Assembly: GCF_000472445.1 (NCBI RefSeq)
Contig: NZ_AXAJ01000023.1
Span: forward strand, 1-64,000
Reading direction: 5' to 3'
Length of the DNA: 64,000 nt
Source: Burkholderia sp. WSM2230
Lineage (GTDB): Bacteria > Pseudomonadota > Gammaproteobacteria > Burkholderiales > Burkholderiaceae
Shown here: positions 8,428 through 17,161 of the stretch, piece by piece
Layout of the letters: each line of letters begins with the position of its first letter
Position numbering within the stretch: position 1 is the first letter of the stretch
Made by a program: the position numbers and the translations under genes
The notes under the pieces: generated by a model
Told to the model about the DNA's origin: nothing
The model's input: the letters and a program-made list of their open reading frames with translations, nothing else
Database searches by the model: none

Positions 8428-9873
8428 TCAGGACGACATCACCGTCACGGCCTTCGTGACGAGATACGCTTCCATTGCTTCCGGCCCGCCTTCCGAACCG
8501 TAGCCCGAATCCTTCACGCCGCCGAACGGCATTTCCGGCGTCGGCGTGGCGGGCTGGTTGATCCACAGCATGCCGACTTCGAGCTGTTGCGACAGCAGAT
8601 GCACATTGCTGAACGACTTCGTGAACGCGTAGCCGGCAAGGCCGAACGGCAGGCGGTTGGCCTCCGCGATCGCTTCCTCCAGCTTGTCGAAACCGCGGAT
8701 CGCGGCGATCGGACCGAACGGCTCGTTGTTGAACACGTCAGCTTCGAGCGACACGTTGGTCAGCACCGTCGGCGCGAAGAAGTTGCCTTCGGAGCCGACG
8801 CGCTCGCCGCCCGTCTCGACCTTCGCGCCGGTCTTGCGCGCGTCGTCGAGCACCTTGCTCATGGCCGTCAGACGGCGTGCGTTGGCAAGCGGCCCGAGCG
8901 TCGTGCCTTCCGCGAGACCGTCGCCGAGCTTGAGGCTCTCCGCGTGCTTGACGAGCGCGGCGGCGAACTCTTCGCGGATGCTGTTGTGCACGAGAAAGCG
9001 CGTCGGCGAAATGCACACCTGGCCCGCGTTGCGGAACTTCGCGCCGCCCGCTGCCTTGACGGCGAGCGCGACGTCGGCGTCTTCAGCGACGATCACAGGC
9101 GCGTGGCCGCCCAGTTCCATCGTGGCGCGCTTCATGTGCGCGCCGGCGAGCGCGGCCAGTTGCTTGCCGACCGGCGTGGAGCCGGTGAACGTCACCTTGC
9201 GGATCACCGGATGCGGGATCAGGTAGCTGGAGATTTCCGCCGGATCGCCGAACACGAGGCCGACGGTGCCGGCCGGCACGCCGGCTTCGACGAAAGCCTG
9301 CAACAGGCCCGCCGGCGACGCCGGGGTTTCCTCCGGCGCCTTCACGAGGAACGAGCAGCCGCTCGCGAGCGCCGCGCTCAGCTTGCGCACGATCTGGTTG
9401 ACCGGGAAGTTCCACGGCGTGAAGGCGGCGACCGGGCCGATCGGCTCCTTCAGCACGAGCTGCTGCGCCGCCAGATTGCGCGAGGGCACCACGCGGCCAT
9501 ACAGGCGGCGGCCCTCGTCGGCAAACCATTCGATGATATCCGCCGCGGCCAGCACTTCGATCTTCGCTTCCGCAAACGGCTTGCCCTGTTCCTGCGTCAT
9601 CAGGCGGCCGATGTCCGAGGCGCGCTCGCGCACCAGCGCGGCGGCCTTGCGCATCACCGCGGCGCGCTCGTGCGCGGGCACCTTGCGCCATGCTTCGAAG
9701 CCGCGCTGGGCCGCCTCGAGCGCGCGGTCGAGGTCGGCGATGCCGGCATGGGCGACCGTGCCGATGACCTGGCCGGTGGCGGGGTTGAGAACGTCGATGG
9801 TCTTGCCGCTCGCGGCATCGCACCACTCGCCGTTGATGAGAAGTCGGGTATCGGTATAGCTCGAAATTGCCAT
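8428..9873 (-). CDS. NAD(P)-dependent 2-oxoglutarate-semialdehyde / succinate-semialdehyde dehydrogenase
   Basis: 481-residue aldehyde dehydrogenase. Motifs: FTPWNFPVNQIVRKLSAALA, FTGSTPVGKQL (NAD), ELGGHAPVIV (catalytic Glu region), GQVCISPTR (catalytic Cys), and the EMPFGGVKDSGYGSEGG end. It closely fits my recollection of the Azospirillum alpha-ketoglutaric semialdehyde dehydrogenase of pentose/sugar-acid catabolism, which belongs to the GabD clade. Beside kdgT the sugar-acid role is more likely than GABA breakdown, but substrate cannot be read from sequence. Start ATG 9873 has AGGAACAAGC upstream. Confidence 0.85.
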   Translation of the reverse strand: MAISSYTDTRLLINGEWCDAASGKTIDVLNPATGQVIGTVAHAGIADLDRALEAAQRGFEAWRKVPAHERAAVMRKAAALVRERASDIGRLMTQEQGKPFAEAKIEVLAAADIIEWFADEGRRLYGRVVPSRNLAAQQLVLKEPIGPVAAFTPWNFPVNQIVRKLSAALASGCSFLVKAPEETPASPAGLLQAFVEAGVPAGTVGLVFGDPAEISSYLIPHPVIRKVTFTGSTPVGKQLAALAGAHMKRATMELGGHAPVIVAEDADVALAVKAAGGAKFRNAGQVCISPTRFLVHNSIREEFAAALVKHAESLKLGDGLAEGTTLGPLANARRLTAMSKVLDDARKTGAKVETGGERVGSEGNFFAPTVLTNVSLEADVFNNEPFGPIAAIRGFDKLEEAIAEANRLPFGLAGYAFTKSFSNVHLLSQQLEVGMLWINQPATPTPEMPFGGVKDSGYGSEGGPEAMEAYLVTKAVTVMSS

Positions 9874-10191
9874 GCTTGTTCCTGTAAGAAAGAAAACGAC
9901 AGGCTGCGCGGCGCCTGAATATTGACGAAGGCGCGGCCAGGGCGCGCGTGGCCGGGAATGGACTGCCGATAACAAAACATCTTATCTGATTGCGCCCAAA
10001 CGCACCGGCGGCCGCGCGATTCGCGACAGGCGCGGCACGTATCTTGCGTCGTATGTAATCGGGGCTGCCGCCCCGGCCTGCACGACAACGACAAGGATTA
10101 GCGCATGGCGGGCCGGCCGAAGCGCCGTCGCCTGAAGAGGCGTACAGTCGAGCGGCAGTCCCAGTCAACCAGATGCACATGAGGAATCGAC
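9874..10191. other. Divergent intergenic region upstream of the cold-shock gene
   Basis: 318 nt holding the promoters of the dehydrogenase (minus) and the cold-shock gene (plus). It contains a short hairpin CGGGGC-TGCC-GCCCCG at 10060-10075 in the likely cold-shock leader, and a small open frame at 10105-10182 listed separately. No other gene is apparent. Confidence 0.4.
10105..10182 (+). CDS. Possible 25-residue basic leader peptide before the cold-shock gene
   Basis: ATG at 10105 is preceded by AAGGA with a 7-nt spacer. The encoded peptide is strongly basic (starts MAGRPKRRRLKRRTVERQ). Its TGA at 10180-10182 overlaps the TGAGGA ribosome site of the cold-shock gene, an arrangement suited to translational coupling. 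Nothing else supports it as a protein, so it may be chance in a GC-rich leader. Confidence 0.3.
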   Translation: MAGRPKRRRLKRRTVERQSQSTRCT

Positions 10192-10395
10192 ATGCCTACC
10201 GGTACAGTAAAGTGGTTCAACGACGCGAAGGGCTTTGGCTTCATCACACCGGACGACGGAGGTGAAGACCTGTTCGCCCATTTCTCGGAAATTCGCGCCG
10301 AGGGTTTCAAATCGCTGCAGGAAAACCAGAAGGTCAGCTTTGAAGTGAAACAGGGGCCGAAGGGAAAACAGGCGGCGGATATCAAGCCTATCTAG
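10192..10395 (+). CDS. Cold-shock protein, CspA family
   Basis: 67 residues, a complete single cold-shock domain. RNP1 (KGFGFITP) and RNP2 (DLFAHFSEI) are both visible, with the usual TGTVKWFNDAKG start. It binds single-stranded RNA/DNA and prevents secondary structure, typically during cold or stationary phase. GAGGA lies 6 nt before the ATG. A long leader upstream is common for this family. Which csp paralogue it is cannot be told. Confidence 0.95.
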   Translation: MPTGTVKWFNDAKGFGFITPDDGGEDLFAHFSEIRAEGFKSLQENQKVSFEVKQGPKGKQAADIKPI

Positions 10396-10450
10396 GACGG
10401 GCGGAGCGGCAGCCGTTTCTCGCGCCGCGCGGCGCGCAGGCGAGGCTCGT

Positions 10451-10834
10451 GTGGACAAACAATCCGCTTATCAGGAAATCGATGCCAACGGCGGCGAAGC
10501 CTATGCGAGGTACTTCGCCGCGCACCGTCCCGATGCTCCGCTGACGCCGTTCTGTCATCGCTATGTGTTAGAAAAAGAAGAAGCGAGAGCGGACGAGCAG
10601 CGAGGCTTCGCGTTGAAGTCGCTCGCGCAGATGGAGTCTTCGGCACATGTCGCGCAGGCGGCCGCGAGCGCGTCGCGCGATGCAGCCGACGCCGCGCACA
10701 CCTCCGCGAGCGCCGCGCGCCGCTCCGCTTTCTGGACCATGATCGCGGCGATTGCGTCGGCGCTCGGTGTCGCGGTGAACGCCGCGCTCAATCTCGGCTG
10801 GCTGGAGTGGGCGCGGCATGTCGTTGCGCGCTAA
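10451..10834 (+). CDS. Hypothetical protein with a C-terminal membrane helix
   Basis: 127 residues, GTG start at 10451 with GAGG upstream; not recognised. The first 40 residues are polar (YARYFAAHRPDAPLTP). Residues about 45-90 are an Ala-rich, probably coiled-coil helix (AQAAASASRDAADAAHTSASAARR), and residues about 93-115 form one transmembrane segment (FWTMIAAIASALGVAVNAALNL). It follows the cold-shock gene by 55 nt and may be read through from it. Confidence 0.6.
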   Translation: MDKQSAYQEIDANGGEAYARYFAAHRPDAPLTPFCHRYVLEKEEARADEQRGFALKSLAQMESSAHVAQAAASASRDAADAAHTSASAARRSAFWTMIAAIASALGVAVNAALNLGWLEWARHVVAR

Positions 10835-10932
10835 CTCCGTTGCTTACACAACTTGCGAGGTAATTAGTAAGCATAACGAAGCCTTGTAGTAATGCTCCGG
10901 TGAGTCCCTGCGCGGCAGGGCCTGCGCGCAGC

Positions 10933-10970
10933 CTTTGCTTAAGGTTTCCTTCAGCTTTGCTCCGTACCAT
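10933..10970 (+). promoter_or_regulatory. hpnJ promoter with PmrA-type direct repeat (copy 1)
   Basis: Half-sites CTTAAG (10938-10943) and CTTCAG (10949-10954) are spaced by exactly 5 nt, the layout of PmrA/BasR and QseB-type sites (one helical turn between half-sites). A -10-like TACCAT lies 10 nt further on (10965-10970), so the repeat covers the -35 position and no good -35 hexamer exists. The block 10933-10957 is identical over 25 nt to 17162-17186. hpnJ starts about 100 nt downstream. Confidence 0.65.
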
Positions 10971-11072
10971 CTGCGCGAACATATTTCTTCGCTCGCCGCC
11001 CGGCGGGCGGCCGTTCCGACAGTTCTTCGACACAAAACACAGAGCGCCCGTATAAGGCTTGCTGGAGCATCC

Positions 11073-12494
11073 ATGAAAACTCTGTTCTTGCAGGCGCCGT
11101 CGTATGACGGCTTCGATGGTGGCGCGGGTTCGCGTTACCAGGCCAAGCGTGAAGTCCGCTCGTTCTGGTATCCCACGTGGCTTGCGCAACCCGCCGCACT
11201 CGTTCCCGACAGCCGTGTACTGGATGCGCCCGCCGACGGCCTGTCCGTCGATGCAACGCTCGACATCGCGCAGCACTACGATCTGGTCGTCATCCACACC
11301 AGCACGCCGTCCTTTCCCACCGACGCGCTTTTCGCGGAAGACCTGAAAAAGCGCAAGCCCTCGCTTCTGGTCGGCATGGTCGGCGCGAAGGTTGCCGTGG
11401 ACCCGCACAATTCGCTGACGGCGAGTGAGGCAATCGACTTCGTCTGCCGCGAGGAATTCGACTTCACCTGCCAGGAAGTGGCCGCGGGCAAACCGTTCGC
11501 GCAGATTCTCGGGCTCAGCTATCGCGCCGCCGACGGCTCGATCGAGCACAACGCAGCGCGTCCGATCCTCGAGAACATGGACGAACTGCCGTTCGTCGCA
11601 CCGGTCTACAAGCGCGATCTGAAGATCGACAATTACTTCATCGGCTATCTGAAGCATCCGTATGTGTCGATCTACACCGGACGCGGCTGCCGCTCGAAGT
11701 GCACCTTCTGCCTGTGGCCGCAGACCGTAGGCGGGCACCGCTACCGCACGCGTTCGGTCGAGAACGTGCTGGAAGAAGTGAAGTGGATTCGCGACAACAT
11801 GCCCGAAGTGAAGGAGATCATGTTCGACGACGACACCTTCACCGACTTCAAGCCGCGCGTCGAAGAGATCGCCCGCGGTCTCGGCAGGCTCGGCGTGACC
11901 TGGTCGTGCAACGCGAAGGCCAACGTGCCTTATTCGACGCTCAAGATCATGAAGGAAAACGGCCTGCGCCTGCTGCTGGTCGGCTACGAATCCGGCGACG
12001 ATCAGATCCTGCTGAACATCAAGAAGGGTTTGCGCACGGACATCGCGCGGCGTTTCAGTGAAGACTGCCGCAAGCTCGGCATCAAGATTCACGGCACGTT
12101 CATTCTGGGTCTGCCGGGCGAAACGCAGCAGACGATCCAGAAGACGATCGAGTACGCGAAAGAGATCAATCCGCACACTATTCAGGTGTCGCTCGCCGCG
12201 CCGTATCCGGGCACGCGCCTCTACGACCAGGCGGTCGAAAACGGCTGGCTCGAAGAAAACAAGGTCATCAACCTCGTCAGCAAGGAAGGTGTTCAGCTTG
12301 CGGCGATTGGCTATCCGCATCTGTCGCGCGAAGAGATCTATCACCAGCTCGAAAACTTCTACAAGCGCTTCTATTTCCGTCCGTCGAAAATCTGGGAAAT
12401 TCTGCGCGAGATGTTGACAAGCTGGGACATGATGAAACGGCGCTTGCGTGAAGGTGTCGAGTTTTTCCGCTTTCTGCGCGCACACGAGGCGTGA
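11073..12494 (+). CDS. hpnJ: Hopanoid-associated radical SAM protein HpnJ
   Basis: 473 residues. The N-terminal B12-binding-like domain is followed by a radical SAM domain whose CxxxCxxC cluster (Cys206, Cys210, Cys213; RGCRSKCTFC) is intact. The FILGLPGETQQT and SLAAPYPGTRLY blocks are typical of HpnJ. In Burkholderia HpnJ is required to turn the glucosamine-bearing bacteriohopanetetrol into its cyclitol ether. Start ATG 11073 precedes MKTLFLQAPSYDGFDGG, the family N-terminus; the longer open frame is leader. The stop overlaps the next start by 4 nt. Confidence 0.92.
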   Translation: MKTLFLQAPSYDGFDGGAGSRYQAKREVRSFWYPTWLAQPAALVPDSRVLDAPADGLSVDATLDIAQHYDLVVIHTSTPSFPTDALFAEDLKKRKPSLLVGMVGAKVAVDPHNSLTASEAIDFVCREEFDFTCQEVAAGKPFAQILGLSYRAADGSIEHNAARPILENMDELPFVAPVYKRDLKIDNYFIGYLKHPYVSIYTGRGCRSKCTFCLWPQTVGGHRYRTRSVENVLEEVKWIRDNMPEVKEIMFDDDTFTDFKPRVEEIARGLGRLGVTWSCNAKANVPYSTLKIMKENGLRLLLVGYESGDDQILLNIKKGLRTDIARRFSEDCRKLGIKIHGTFILGLPGETQQTIQKTIEYAKEINPHTIQVSLAAPYPGTRLYDQAVENGWLEENKVINLVSKEGVQLAAIGYPHLSREEIYHQLENFYKRFYFRPSKIWEILREMLTSWDMMKRRLREGVEFFRFLRAHEA

Positions 12495-13663
12495 ACGGCG
12501 CGCTTTGGGCCGCCAACGCTTGTGCTCATGCATGTGCGTATGCGTGCGCCGCCTGCGCGGTGCTCGGCATCGGCTATACGATGCTGGCGAGCGTACTGAT
12601 CGGGCGCTTCTTCGCGCGCCCGGTTGCCGAGCTGAATCGCTGTCCGCCGGTGACGGTCGTGAAGCCGCTGCATGGCAGTGAGTGGGCGCTGCTGCATAAT
12701 CTGTCGACCTTCTGCGAGCAGAATTATGCCGGGCCGGTGCAGTTTCTGTTCGGCGTCCACGACGCGATGGACCCCGCATTGCAAGCCGTCGACGAACTGC
12801 GCCGGCTGCATCCGCAAGCGGACATCAGCGTGATCGCCGACAGTTCTCTGTACGGCCCGAACCGCAAGATCAGCAACATCATCAACATGCTGCCGCACGC
12901 CCGGCACGACGTGCTCGTGTTCGCCGACAGCGACGTCGGCGTCGGGCCGGACTATCTGCGGACCATCGTCGGCGAACTGGAACGGCCGGGCGTTGGGCTC
13001 GTGACCTGCGTGTACCGCGGAGAGCCGGATCCCGGCTTCTGGCCGCGCCTGTCGGCCGCGGCGACCCACTATCAGTTTCTGCCAGGTGTCGTAACCGGTC
13101 TCGCGCTTGGCCTGGCGCGGCCATGCTTTGGACAGACCATTGCGATGACGCGCGCCACGCTGGAGAAGATAGGCGGTTTCATGCCCTTCGTGCGTCATCT
13201 GGCGGAAGACCATGCGATTGGCGAGGCGGTACGCGCACTCGGCCAGAAGGTGTCGATTCCTCCGCTTGCCGTCTCGCACGCGTGCGTCGAGGCGAGCCCC
13301 GCGCAATTGGTCTCGCATGAGCTGCGCTGGAGTCGCACCATTCGCAGCGTCGATCCGCTCGGCCACCTGGGTTCGGTGTTGATGCATCCGCTTGCATTGG
13401 CGCTGTTGGCCGCGGCGTTCTCCGGCAGCGCACGATGGGCGTGGCTGATTGCGGCGCTTGCGGTGTCTGCGCGCTTTGCGTTGAAGTTCAGCGCGGATCG
13501 CGCATTGCGACGCACGCATGGCGGGCTATGGCTGCTGCCGATATGGGATATCGTGTCGTTTTCGATCTTTGTCGCGAGCTTCTGGTCTTCGCGCGTGATA
13601 TGGCGCGGCTTCAGCTTCAAGGTGGACGGCGACGGGCTGCTGTCGGCCGCGCCGGACGAGTGA
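12491..13663 (+). CDS. HpnI-like hopanoid glycosyltransferase (paralogue 1)
   Basis: 390-residue GT2/GT21-like membrane glycosyltransferase. An N-terminal membrane helix (about 12-35) is followed by a GT-A domain with VTVVKPLHGSE, nucleotide site FADSDVGV, acid AEDHAIGE and an (R)W motif ELRWSRTIRSVDPLG; C-terminal helices anchor it in the membrane. Its GTG start overlaps the hpnJ stop (GTGA), implying coupling. A second, closer-to-canonical HpnI lies at 17770. The acceptor here may be a hopanoid or another lipid. Confidence 0.82.
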   Translation: MNGALWAANACAHACAYACAACAVLGIGYTMLASVLIGRFFARPVAELNRCPPVTVVKPLHGSEWALLHNLSTFCEQNYAGPVQFLFGVHDAMDPALQAVDELRRLHPQADISVIADSSLYGPNRKISNIINMLPHARHDVLVFADSDVGVGPDYLRTIVGELERPGVGLVTCVYRGEPDPGFWPRLSAAATHYQFLPGVVTGLALGLARPCFGQTIAMTRATLEKIGGFMPFVRHLAEDHAIGEAVRALGQKVSIPPLAVSHACVEASPAQLVSHELRWSRTIRSVDPLGHLGSVLMHPLALALLAAAFSGSARWAWLIAALAVSARFALKFSADRALRRTHGGLWLLPIWDIVSFSIFVASFWSSRVIWRGFSFKVDGDGLLSAAPDE

Positions 13664-13743
13664 AAGACAGAGCCAGCAAGCTGCGCGCAAATGGCGCTGA
13701 AACGATGGAACAAGCGACGGAACAAGCGACGAAACAAGAGTAA
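13660..13743 (+). CDS. Possible 27-residue micro-ORF after the HpnI-like gene
   Basis: A GTG overlapping the previous stop (GTGA) opens a 27-codon frame rich in Lys, Glu and Gln. It contains a 12-bp direct repeat (GGAACAAGCGAC at 13705-13716 and 13717-13728) encoding a repeated EQAT unit. There is no ribosome site of its own. Translation would depend on coupling, so this is speculative. Confidence 0.2.
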   Translation: MKDRASKLRANGAETMEQATEQATKQE

Positions 13744-13762
13744 AAGAGCAGGTTAGGCAGCA

Positions 13763-13840
13763 ATGACGGGCACGTTTTCCGAATTGAACCACGACTGGCA
13801 AATCCATTGCGCCATGCGCGCGCGTGAGATCTGCGCATGA
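13763..13840 (+). CDS. Possible 25-residue micro-ORF coupled to hpnL
   Basis: ATG at 13763, with AGCAGG about 11 nt upstream, opens a 25-codon frame (MTGTFSELNHDWQIHCAMRA...). Its TGA overlaps the hpnL ATG (ATGA, 13837-13840). The overlap matches the coupling used elsewhere in this operon, but the peptide is not recognised. Confidence 0.3.
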   Translation: MTGTFSELNHDWQIHCAMRAREICA

Positions 13841-14946
13841 TCAGGCACCTCGGCCGCGTGGCCGCTTTGGCGGGACTCGTTGCGTCGCTCTGGCTCGTCT
13901 GGCGGGACAATCCCACGGCAGTGCTCGGCGCGCTGCGGGCCGCCGGCGCGGGCCTCGTCCTGGCGGCACTTGCGCACATCCTGCCGATGCTCGCCAATGC
14001 CTGCGACTGGCGCTCGCTGATCCGCGGCGCAAACCGGCCCAGTGTGCTCGACATGCTGCACCTCGTGTGGGTGCGCGAATCCGTCAATAGCATGCTGCCG
14101 GTCGCGCGCATCGGTGGCGAGGTCGTGTCGTTCCGCATGCTCAGACGTTGGCGCGTGCGGCCTTCGACGGCGGTGGCAAGCATCATCGCCGATATGCAGC
14201 TGACCGTGATCAGCCAGTTGCTCTTCACGATGGTCGGGATCGGCTTTCTGTTTGCGCATGCGCATTCCGGCACGCTGCGGCTCGCCGGGCAACTTGCGTG
14301 GGGCGTGGTCGTGCTGACGCCGCTCCTCGTATTGTTTGCGCTCGTGCAGCACGCCAGCCCGTTCGAGCGCATGACGCGCGTGCTCAATCACATGACGAGC
14401 GGCAAGCTGGCTGCGCTCGTCGGACAGTCCGCGCAAATAGATCAATCGATCAAGCTGATCTGGCGGCGTCGTGGCGCGGTGCTGCGCTATCTGTTCTTCT
14501 GGCAGCCGCTGCAGTGCTTCCTGACCTCGCTCGAGATCTGGCTCGCGTTGTATTTTCTCGGCGCGCAAGTCACGCTGGTCGAAGCCGTGGTGATCGAGTC
14601 GTTGATCCAGGCCATCAGCAGTGCGGCATTCTTCGTGCCGGGCGGCCTTGGCGTGCAGGAAGGCGGTTTCATACTGATCGGCGGCGCATTGGGCCTCGAC
14701 CCGTCCACCTGTCTGGCTCTTGCCGGCGCGCGGCGGATTCGCGATCTGCTGATGTTCGTGCCAGGCCTGATTGCGTGGCAGTTTGCCGAAGCGGCGAACC
14801 GTGCGCCGGCGCAGACCGCCGCGCGGGCCGCGCAGACCCGTGGCCGCCCGGATGCGGGTCCGGGCGCCGGCCATCCGCCGGAGCGCGGCCCGGCGCAGGT
14901 GGAACTCGCGCAAAGCACGGTCGGCGGCGAGACAAACCGCCGCTAG
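13837..14946 (+). CDS. hpnL: Hopanoid-associated membrane protein HpnL
   Basis: 369 residues with about seven to eight membrane helices, related to the lysylphosphatidylglycerol synthase (MprF) transmembrane/flippase domain. Conserved blocks include SVNSMLPVARIGGEVVSFRML, VEAVVIESLIQAISSAAFFVPGGLGVQEGGF and RRIRDLLMFVPGLIAWQF. The last 50 residues are a low-complexity Ala/Pro/Arg tail. HpnL is a probable lipid transporter or flippase found with hpnIJK; biochemical role not established. It converges on the sensor kinase gene, with a 4-nt 3' overlap. Confidence 0.88.
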   Translation: MIRHLGRVAALAGLVASLWLVWRDNPTAVLGALRAAGAGLVLAALAHILPMLANACDWRSLIRGANRPSVLDMLHLVWVRESVNSMLPVARIGGEVVSFRMLRRWRVRPSTAVASIIADMQLTVISQLLFTMVGIGFLFAHAHSGTLRLAGQLAWGVVVLTPLLVLFALVQHASPFERMTRVLNHMTSGKLAALVGQSAQIDQSIKLIWRRRGAVLRYLFFWQPLQCFLTSLEIWLALYFLGAQVTLVEAVVIESLIQAISSAAFFVPGGLGVQEGGFILIGGALGLDPSTCLALAGARRIRDLLMFVPGLIAWQFAEAANRAPAQTAARAAQTRGRPDAGPGAGHPPERGPAQVELAQSTVGGETNRR

Positions 14947-16382
14947 GCGGCGGGCTTCAGCTGCTCGGCCGGCGCGGCGGCATAGGCGGGGAACGAAACT
15001 TCGACGGCGAGTCCGCGCCCCTCGAGGCCCGTGCCTAACTGGACGGTTGCCCCGAAGTGTTCTGCAATGCGCGCGACGATAGAAAGGCCAAGGCCGCTGC
15101 CGGTCGCCTGGTTGCCCGTTGCGCGAAAGAAGCGGTTCGTCAGGCGATGCAGATCGGCGGGCGCCACGCCCGGGCCGTTATCGCGCACGCTCACCAGGAC
15201 GCGGTCTTGCGCTGGATTCTGCGCGGTGTGCACCGCGACCTCGACGCGCCCGCCGATATTGCCGTACTTGATCGCGTTATCCAGCAGATTGTCGAAAAGA
15301 ATGCCGATCAGCACAGGCTCGGCGTCGATCTCGGCGCGCATGTCGCAGTGCAGTGTCACGTGGATGTCTTTCTGCTGCGCGCTGCCCGCATTCGCCAGCA
15401 AAGCGTTTTTTGCGAGCGCGCCGGGCGCGAGCGGCGCCTTCGACAACTTTTCATGCATGTCCAGACGCGCGAGCAGCAGCAATTGCTCGGCGAGCCGCGC
15501 GCTGCGATCCACTCCCTGCACGACGCGTTCCATGGCGAGCCGCTGGCGTGCCGGGTCGGGCTCCGCGAGTGCGACTTGCGCCTGGACCTTGATCGCGGCC
15601 AAGGGCGTCTTCAGTTCATGCGCGGCATCGGCAGTGAACGCGCGTTCGCGTTCGAGCGAATGCAACAGGCGCGAGAGCAGCTGATTGATCGCGTCGACGA
15701 GCGGGCGCACTTCGGTCGGTGCGTGGCCGATATCGACAGGCTCAAGGCGGTTGATGTCGCGCGCGCGGATCGCGTCGGAGAGCATGCGCAGCGGCGCGAG
15801 GCTCCAGCCGATGCTGGACCACACCAGCAGTGCAAGCACCGGCAGGGCGATCAGCGCGGGGCGCGCGATGCGGCTCGCGACCCCGCTCACGAGGTCGCTG
15901 CGCGTATTGGCCTGTTCGAACACGCGCACCGTGTGGCCGAGCGCCGTATCGCGCAGCGTGAACGAGTGGTATGTCTGGCCGGCGAGCACCATGTCCTGCG
16001 CTCCCGTGACGGGCGGCACGGGCAAGTCCCATGCGCCGAGCGCGCGCAGCGGCGGGCTGCCCGCGATCACCCTGCCGTCGCGCGTGCGCACCTGGAAGAA
16101 GGCATCGCGCGGCAGCGAGTCGTCGTCGTCGGTGTCGTTCGCACCGGTTTCGCCGCCTCTTTCTTCTTCGCGCACGTCGATGCGCGCGTTCGCGAGAGTG
16201 TTGAGATTCGACTGATCGAGGAGCGCCAGCATCTGGGCGAGTTCTGCGAGACGCGCTTGCTCCCAGTCCGCGACTTCCCGCGTGGCCTGACGATAGCTCG
16301 ACGCGAGCGCGATCGCCCACACGAACGCGATGCTGCCGAGCACCAGCAGCATGAGTCGCCGCCGAATGGATGCGCCCATCAT
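14943..16382 (-). CDS. Sensor histidine kinase, QseC/PmrB-like
   Basis: 479 residues: TM1 (about 9-29), a periplasmic loop (30-172), TM2 (about 175-196), HAMP, phosphoacceptor His255 in AAHELKTPLAAI, N box DNLLDNAIKYG, G1 DNGPGV and G2 GSGLGL, all intact. The periplasmic loop has an acidic cluster (residues 72-88, EEERGGE then DTDDDD), comparable in kind to the acidic metal/cation-sensing patches of PmrB and PhoQ. Its ATG overlaps the regulator stop (ATGA). The pair lies between the two hopanoid blocks. Confidence 0.92.
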   Translation of the reverse strand: MMGASIRRRLMLLVLGSIAFVWAIALASSYRQATREVADWEQARLAELAQMLALLDQSNLNTLANARIDVREEERGGETGANDTDDDDSLPRDAFFQVRTRDGRVIAGSPPLRALGAWDLPVPPVTGAQDMVLAGQTYHSFTLRDTALGHTVRVFEQANTRSDLVSGVASRIARPALIALPVLALLVWSSIGWSLAPLRMLSDAIRARDINRLEPVDIGHAPTEVRPLVDAINQLLSRLLHSLERERAFTADAAHELKTPLAAIKVQAQVALAEPDPARQRLAMERVVQGVDRSARLAEQLLLLARLDMHEKLSKAPLAPGALAKNALLANAGSAQQKDIHVTLHCDMRAEIDAEPVLIGILFDNLLDNAIKYGNIGGRVEVAVHTAQNPAQDRVLVSVRDNGPGVAPADLHRLTNRFFRATGNQATGSGLGLSIVARIAEHFGATVQLGTGLEGRGLAVEVSFPAYAAAPAEQLKPAA

Positions 16383-17038
16383 TCCTTCTCCACCACGTAG
16401 CCGATATTGCGCACGGTGCGTATGAGATTCGCGCCGAGCTTCTTGCGCAGGTTCGACACATGCACCTCGATCGCATTGCTTTCGATTTCTTCCTGCCAGC
16501 CATACAGGCTTTCCTCGAGACGCGAGCGCGACTGCGGAATGCCCTGGTTCGTCAGCAATTGCATGAGGATGGCCCATTCGCGCGACGTGAGGGACACGCG
16601 CCGGCCGCCCACCTCAACGGCCTGCGCCGCCGGGTTCACCGACAGATTGCGATAGCGGATCAATTCGACGCTGCGCCCTTGCGCGCGTCGCAGCAATGCG
16701 CGGCAGCGCGCGATCAGCTCGGTCAGGTCGAACGGCTTGCCGAGGTAATCGTCGGCGCCGGCTTCAAGACCGCCGACGCGGTCGACCACCGTGCCGCGCG
16801 CGGTCAGCACGAGCACCGGCACGTCCTTGCCGGCGTCGCGCAGGCGCTTGAGCAGTTCCATGCCGGGTACGCGCGGCAGGCCGAGATCGAGTACGACGAG
16901 CGCATAGCTCGTGGTGTCGAGCGCGAGACTGGCCTTGTGGCCGTCGCGCGCCCAGTCGACGGTGAAGCCTGCCTGGCGCAAACCGGCTTCTATTCCGCAG
17001 CCGATCAGGTCGTCGTCTTCTACGAGGAGTACACGCAT
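16379..17038 (-). CDS. OmpR-family response regulator, PmrA/QseB-like
   Basis: 219 residues, the PmrA/QseB length. Receiver domain 1-115 has the acidic pocket (EDDD, residues 7-10), phosphoacceptor Asp51 in LVVLDLGLPR, Thr in VLTARG and Lys in GKPF. The winged-helix domain includes LTSREWAILMQLL and SNAIEVHVSNLRKKL. This subfamily binds direct repeats with 5-nt spacing, the pattern found upstream of both flanking hopanoid operons, so they are its likely targets. Confidence 0.93.
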   Translation of the reverse strand: MRVLLVEDDDLIGCGIEAGLRQAGFTVDWARDGHKASLALDTTSYALVVLDLGLPRVPGMELLKRLRDAGKDVPVLVLTARGTVVDRVGGLEAGADDYLGKPFDLTELIARCRALLRRAQGRSVELIRYRNLSVNPAAQAVEVGGRRVSLTSREWAILMQLLTNQGIPQSRSRLEESLYGWQEEIESNAIEVHVSNLRKKLGANLIRTVRNIGYVVEKE

Positions 17039-17161
17039 GAGGCATCAATTCCGTTAGATGTTTCTATCGCTGGGGGAGGGCATCGTGCCAGCGTAATGCG
17101 AGCGCATAGGCCGCAGCCTCGCAGTTTAACCATGCCGGTCATGTGTTGCTTTGCACAGTAT

